Assembly (NCBI RefSeq): GCF_028282165.1
Contig: NZ_JANQIM010000044.1
Coordinates: forward strand, 1 to 64,000
DNA: 64,000 nucleotides
Source of the DNA: Winogradskyella sp.
GTDB lineage: Bacteria; Bacteroidota; Bacteroidia; Flavobacteriales; Flavobacteriaceae
Direction: 5' to 3'
Part shown: one piece after another, positions 60,522 through 64,000 of the stretch
Numbering within the stretch: position 1 is the first letter of the stretch
How the letters are laid out: every line of letters starts with the position of its first letter
The notes under the pieces: model-generated
What the model saw: only the letters and a program-made list of their open reading frames with translations
The model's database searches: none
Told to the model about the DNA's origin: nothing
Made by a program: the position numbers and the translations under genes

Positions 60522-60529
60522 CAAATTTA
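60522..60529 (-). promoter_or_regulatory. Bacteroidota -7 box of the nqr operon
   Basis: On the minus strand the sequence reads TAAATTTG, matching TAnnTTTG, 33 bases upstream of the nqrA ATG. No TTG is evident at -33. Confidence 0.5.
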
Positions 60530-60653
60530 AGAATTAATGGTTAAATAATTTTTAATTTGACACATCTTTTTTATTTATAACCGTTATAAATAAGTTAAAT
60601 ATACAAGGGCATAGATTTTGATTATCTTTATAGCAATGTATTATAAACTCCAT

Positions 60654-61904
60654 ATGAAAAACGTCTATTACAGTATACTTTTGCTTTTGTTATTGCCTTC
60701 TAACCTTTTTTCTCAAGTTACGGAAGTTAGTCCACCAGATTTTATTAAAACCATATCTTTTAAAAGCAACACTACACAAGGACAATTGCCTGTTCTGAAA
60801 CTTGGCGAGCCTTTAATCTTGGAATTTGATGCCCTTAACGCCAATGAAGAAGACTTCTATTATGTGATTGAGCATTTTAATTTTGATTGGACTCCTTCCG
60901 TTTTAGTTAAAGGTGAATATCTAAGAGGTCTCGATAATCAGCGTATTCTAGAATATTATAACTCTTTTAATACATATCAAGTTTACTCACACTATAAGTT
61001 ACAAATCCCAAATATACAGACCCGAGGCCTACTAAAAAGTGGCAACTATATGATTTCTATTTATGATGAATATGATGAATTAATGTTTAGTAGAAAATTT
61101 ATGATTTATGAAGATTTGGTGAATGTTGGTGTTCGTGTAAAACGTTCTAGAGACGTTACGTTAATCGACGAAATACAATCCGTAGACCTTGTTGTGTCTA
61201 CTAATAGCATTAATTTTAACAATCCTCTTGAAACCATTAAAACACTTATTATTCAAAACAATAACCTCAATACTTCAATTTCGGATTTAAAACCACAATA
61301 CACACTTGGCAACGAACTCATTTACAGATACGATACGGAATCAGCCTTTTGGGGCGGAAATGAATTCCTCTGGTTTGAGAATAAAGACGTACGTACTTCT
61401 AATATCGCAGTGCAATTCATTGATCTGAAAGATATCTATCAAAGTTACTTATATCCTAATGAAGTTAGAAGCGGTAGACCATATACTTATAATCCAGACC
61501 TCAACGGAAATTTCCAAGTGACAGCCGCAGAGCGCTTTAATACAGATATTGAAGCAGACTATACTATGGTACACTTTTCTCTAGTACAAAATGAATTAAA
61601 AGATAAAGATGTTTATGTCTATGGCAATTTTAATGCCTTTGCCCTAGAACCCCTCACAAAAATGGATTATAATCGCGAAGCTGGCAAGTATGAAGTTAGT
61701 TTTAGACTTAAACAAGGGTTTTATAACTACAAGTATGTGGTTGTAGACCAAGAAACTGGCGAATTGGATGAAGGTGCCATTAGTGGCGACTACTGGCAGA
61801 CCGAAAACAATTACAAGACTTTGGTATATTATAGAGATCTAGGTGCACGATTCGACAGACTTATCGGCTATGGAGAAACAACATCTGTTGATATTTCTAA
61901 TTAA
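60654..61904 (+). CDS. Type IX secretion system plug protein
   Basis: The product is about 416 residues from the ATG at 60654, which begins a signal peptide (MKNVYYSILLLLLLPSNLFSQ); a TTG at 60618 extends the frame but destroys the signal. The body is the former DUF5103, now T9SS plug family: PPDFIKTISFKSN, LEFDALNANEEDFYYVIEH, GNELIYRYDTESAFWGGNEF, and an Ig-like second part with DKDVYVYGNFNAFAL. The plug closes the SprA translocon in the outer membrane from the periplasm. Confidence 0.9.
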   Translation: MKNVYYSILLLLLLPSNLFSQVTEVSPPDFIKTISFKSNTTQGQLPVLKLGEPLILEFDALNANEEDFYYVIEHFNFDWTPSVLVKGEYLRGLDNQRILEYYNSFNTYQVYSHYKLQIPNIQTRGLLKSGNYMISIYDEYDELMFSRKFMIYEDLVNVGVRVKRSRDVTLIDEIQSVDLVVSTNSINFNNPLETIKTLIIQNNNLNTSISDLKPQYTLGNELIYRYDTESAFWGGNEFLWFENKDVRTSNIAVQFIDLKDIYQSYLYPNEVRSGRPYTYNPDLNGNFQVTAAERFNTDIEADYTMVHFSLVQNELKDKDVYVYGNFNAFALEPLTKMDYNREAGKYEVSFRLKQGFYNYKYVVVDQETGELDEGAISGDYWQTENNYKTLVYYRDLGARFDRLIGYGETTSVDISN

Positions 61905-61964
61905 AGCTGTAAGGATTTTTTCAGCTTTAGACTAAATTTCTTTTTACCTTTCACTCTAAAATCG

Positions 61965-63350
61965 ATGTTTAGCATGCAAAACGATATTGCCCTATTTACA
62001 GAATTATGCGATGAATTATTTAAATCTGAAACTAACAAGCCAGTTGCAGAGCCTATACCTACCTCAGAATTATACCGTAGGCTAGATTTATCCTTAAATG
62101 CAGAAGGTTTAATTGATGAAGATTTAAAGGAAACACTAAAACAAATTATTAGAAGTACCCCAAAAACAGCTTCAAAGTCGTTTTTCAACCAATTATTTGG
62201 AGGTAGAATAGGAAAAGCCACTTTAGGAGATCTATTGGCCGTGATGTTTAACAATAGCATGTACACATACAAAGTCGCTGGCCCACAAGTTGGAATCGAA
62301 AAACAAGTTTTAAAAAATATTTGTGATTTAGCAGGTTACCCAGTAGATAGTGATGGCACATTTGCTCCTGGGGGATCCATGAGTAACATGATGGCCATGG
62401 TTATGGCCAGGGATGCCAAAAATGAAGCCATTAGAGCTGAAGGTCTTTCATCTAAAATGACACTTTATACCTCAGCCACTTCGCATTATTCTATATCTAA
62501 AAATGCCGCATTAACAGGATTGGGCAGAAATCAGGTAAGACTTGTAAAAACCAATGATAAAGGTGAAATGTTAGTTGAACATTTAGAGGAATTGATTCTG
62601 AAGGATATCAACTCAGGTTACGTTCCTTTCTTTGTCAATGCTACTGCTGGCACAACCGTACTTGGAGCTTTCGATAGTGTTGAAGCTATAAGTCGAGTTT
62701 GTAAAAAATATCAAATTTGGCTACATGTAGATGGTGCCTATTGTGGCGGCGTTATTTTTAGCAGAAAACACAAGCACCTAATTAAAGGATTAGAGCTTTC
62801 GGACTCCTTTAGTGTGAATGCGCATAAAATGTTAGGCACACCATTGAGTTGCTCTATTATAGTTACACAACATAAAGCACAATTACACCATTCGTTCTCT
62901 AACGAAGCAGATTATCTATATCAAACTGATGGAGACGATTTTAACTTGGGTAAAACCTCTATGCAATGTGGCCGTCGAAATGACGCATTAAAGATTTGGA
63001 CCTTATGGAAATCTGTCGGGACCAAAGGTCTAGAAAAAATTGTCGATAAGCAGTTTGAAATGGCACAAATAGCTAGAGCTTACATTAACAGCAATAGTGA
63101 TTACAAACTATACAGTTTTGAAAATTCTATTTCTGTATGTTTCAATTATAAAGATATTCCTGCTAGAGAATTGTGTACAGGCTTGTATGAAAACTCAAAA
63201 CTAATGGTAGGATTTGGCTCTTTTAATGGTAATGAATTTGTGAGAATGGTTACCATAAATAGCGTTTTGGAAAAAGAAGATGTTTTGGCCTTTTTTAAAA
63301 CCTTAGAAACCTTTGTTGAAGAAAAAATGTTAAAAATAACGACGACTTAA
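61965..63350 (+). CDS. PLP-dependent group II decarboxylase family protein
   Basis: The 461-residue enzyme is of the glutamate/diaminobutyrate/aromatic amino acid decarboxylase group (fold type I). PLP-site features are FAPGGSMSNMMA, the imidazole-stacking SATSHYSISKNA, LHVDGAYCGG (the Asp that binds the PLP nitrogen) and the Schiff-base lysine K288 in VNAHKMLG. The substrate is uncertain; cysteine sulfinate, glutamate or 2,4-diaminobutyrate are options. An alternative start is the ATG at 61974. Confidence 0.9.
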   Translation: MFSMQNDIALFTELCDELFKSETNKPVAEPIPTSELYRRLDLSLNAEGLIDEDLKETLKQIIRSTPKTASKSFFNQLFGGRIGKATLGDLLAVMFNNSMYTYKVAGPQVGIEKQVLKNICDLAGYPVDSDGTFAPGGSMSNMMAMVMARDAKNEAIRAEGLSSKMTLYTSATSHYSISKNAALTGLGRNQVRLVKTNDKGEMLVEHLEELILKDINSGYVPFFVNATAGTTVLGAFDSVEAISRVCKKYQIWLHVDGAYCGGVIFSRKHKHLIKGLELSDSFSVNAHKMLGTPLSCSIIVTQHKAQLHHSFSNEADYLYQTDGDDFNLGKTSMQCGRRNDALKIWTLWKSVGTKGLEKIVDKQFEMAQIARAYINSNSDYKLYSFENSISVCFNYKDIPARELCTGLYENSKLMVGFGSFNGNEFVRMVTINSVLEKEDVLAFFKTLETFVEEKMLKITTT

Positions 63351-63414
63351 CCTAAAATATATGGCTTCAATGAAAAATTATTATATTTTAGCAGATACAT
63401 TTCTCAATTAACTT

Positions 63415-63801
63415 ATGGTACAACAAGTTACAAGCGGAATTAAAATTTCCGTTGAAACCAATTTTGAAGGTACATTTTATAAGAATTATAAAGTGCACTT
63501 TGCCTTTGGTTATAAAGTAACAATTGAAAACCAAAGTAAAGATTCGGTTCAGTTAAATTCCCGCTACTGGAAAATCCTTGACGCCCTTAACAATGAAGAA
63601 GTTATCGAAGGTGAAGGTGTAATAGGAAAAAAACCTGTCTTAAAACCCGGAGAATCCCATACCTATAACTCTGGCTGTTTATTGACCTCCCCTTTTGGTG
63701 CCATGCAGGGGCATTATAACATGGTAAATTTTACTAAAGCTAGCAAGTTTAAGGTCTATATTCCTTCATTTAAGCTAAGTGCTCCTTTTGCACTTAACTA
63801 A
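63415..63801 (+). CDS. apaG: ApaG-type protein
   Basis: The 128-residue protein is a fibronectin III-like ApaG/DUF525 domain: VQQVTSGIKISVETNF at the start, YKVTIENQSKDSVQLNSRYWKI, EVIEGEGVIGKKPVLKPGESHTY and PFGAMQGHYNM are family blocks. ApaG is linked to Co2+/Mg2+ tolerance in Salmonella but its biochemistry is open. Its stop overlaps the convergent partial gene by 4 bases. Confidence 0.94.
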   Translation: MVQQVTSGIKISVETNFEGTFYKNYKVHFAFGYKVTIENQSKDSVQLNSRYWKILDALNNEEVIEGEGVIGKKPVLKPGESHTYNSGCLLTSPFGAMQGHYNMVNFTKASKFKVYIPSFKLSAPFALN

Positions 63802-64000
63802 GATTTATAGTTTTTCAAAAAATCAAATCTGTACACCCGAGAATCTTGTTCTACATTAATGAACAAACAATTCGAATAATGTACAAACCGATAATTAAAA
63901 TCAATGTCGAAGCTTTCATCGCGCACTTTAACAACAGCATCGCAATCTATGTGCCCATAAGGTGAAATGCGTCTAAAGCGATATTCAACTCTATTATCCA
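63798..64000 (-). CDS. C-terminal end of an unidentified protein (partial)
   Basis: On the minus strand an open frame enters from the right edge of the window and stops at 63798-63800, giving 66 residues (DNRVEYRFRRISPYGHIDCD, later FNYRFVHYSNCLFINVE and YRFDFLKNYKS). It is continuous, 4 bases past the apaG stop on the other strand, and its residues look protein-like. I do not recognise the family; the rest lies beyond the window. Confidence 0.6.
   Translation of the reverse strand, partial: DNRVEYRFRRISPYGHIDCDAVVKVRDESFDIDFNYRFVHYSNCLFINVEQDSRVYRFDFLKNYKS

Overview
The window is chromosomal DNA from a member of the Bacteroidota, most likely a marine Flavobacteriaceae. The evidence is the AT-rich sequence, several Bacteroidota-type promoters (a TAnnTTTG -7 box, twice with a TTG exactly 19 bp upstream), lineage-typical families (type IX secretion plug protein, DUF1573, DUF6702, DUF4846, BT0820-like HAD, Thermus-type isocitrate dehydrogenase) and a complete Na+-translocating NADH:quinone reductase. 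There is no rRNA, tRNA, CRISPR array, transposase or prophage. Most of the window is ordinary core genome.

Layout. 1-1.7 kb: end of mrdA (PBP2) and rodA (cell elongation). 1.8-6.3 kb, minus strand: small membrane protein, icd, valS. 6.5-12 kb: DUF1573 protein, aspartyl protease with PDZ domain, aminotransferase, murB, ECF sigma and anti-sigma pair. 12.3-24 kb: aqpZ, small Cys protein, glycosyltransferase, second sigma factor, an Nramp relative without the metal-binding motif, lipA, gap, TPR hybrid histidine kinase, lpxK, Nif3-like protein, a 'zinc ribbon' protein without cysteines, msrA. 24-26.4 kb: methyltransferase, lipoprotein, a candidate small RNA, a CDGSH Fe-S protein.

26.4-34.6 kb is the most distinctive block: a tryptophan/kynurenine catabolic operon (kynU, kmo, 2-aminomuconate deaminase, DUF4240 protein, 2-aminomuconate semialdehyde dehydrogenase, SDR, 3-hydroxyanthranilate dioxygenase, ACMS decarboxylase). 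Together these enzymes convert kynurenine or 3-hydroxykynurenine through 3-hydroxyanthranilate, ACMS, aminomuconate semialdehyde and 2-aminomuconate to 4-oxalocrotonate. Tryptophan dioxygenase, the formamidase and the lower pathway are not here. Short palindromic repeats fill its gaps. In five genes a repeat hairpin ends 6-11 nt before the start codon, and another palindrome sits in frame inside kmo.

34.6-54.2 kb: O-methyltransferase, tatA, an M1 peptidase/DUF6702/two-paralogue cluster, pepE, M48 protease, gpmI, HAD, CoA-transferase, map, a decayed GxxExxY gene, apbE, DUF4846, SLC13 transporter. 54.3-60.5 kb: the nqrABCDEF operon on the minus strand. The apbE at 49.4 kb encodes the kind of enzyme that attaches FMN to NqrB and NqrC. 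60.6-64 kb: T9SS plug protein, PLP decarboxylase, apaG and the 3' end of an unidentified gene.

The strongest candidates for something undescribed are the start-codon-proximal hairpin repeats of the kynurenine operon, the palindrome inserted in kmo, the broken or slippage-dependent DUF4240 lipoprotein gene in that operon, and the orphan promoter-hairpin-terminator unit at 25.77-25.89 kb. All functional statements rest on reading motifs by eye; no database search was run.
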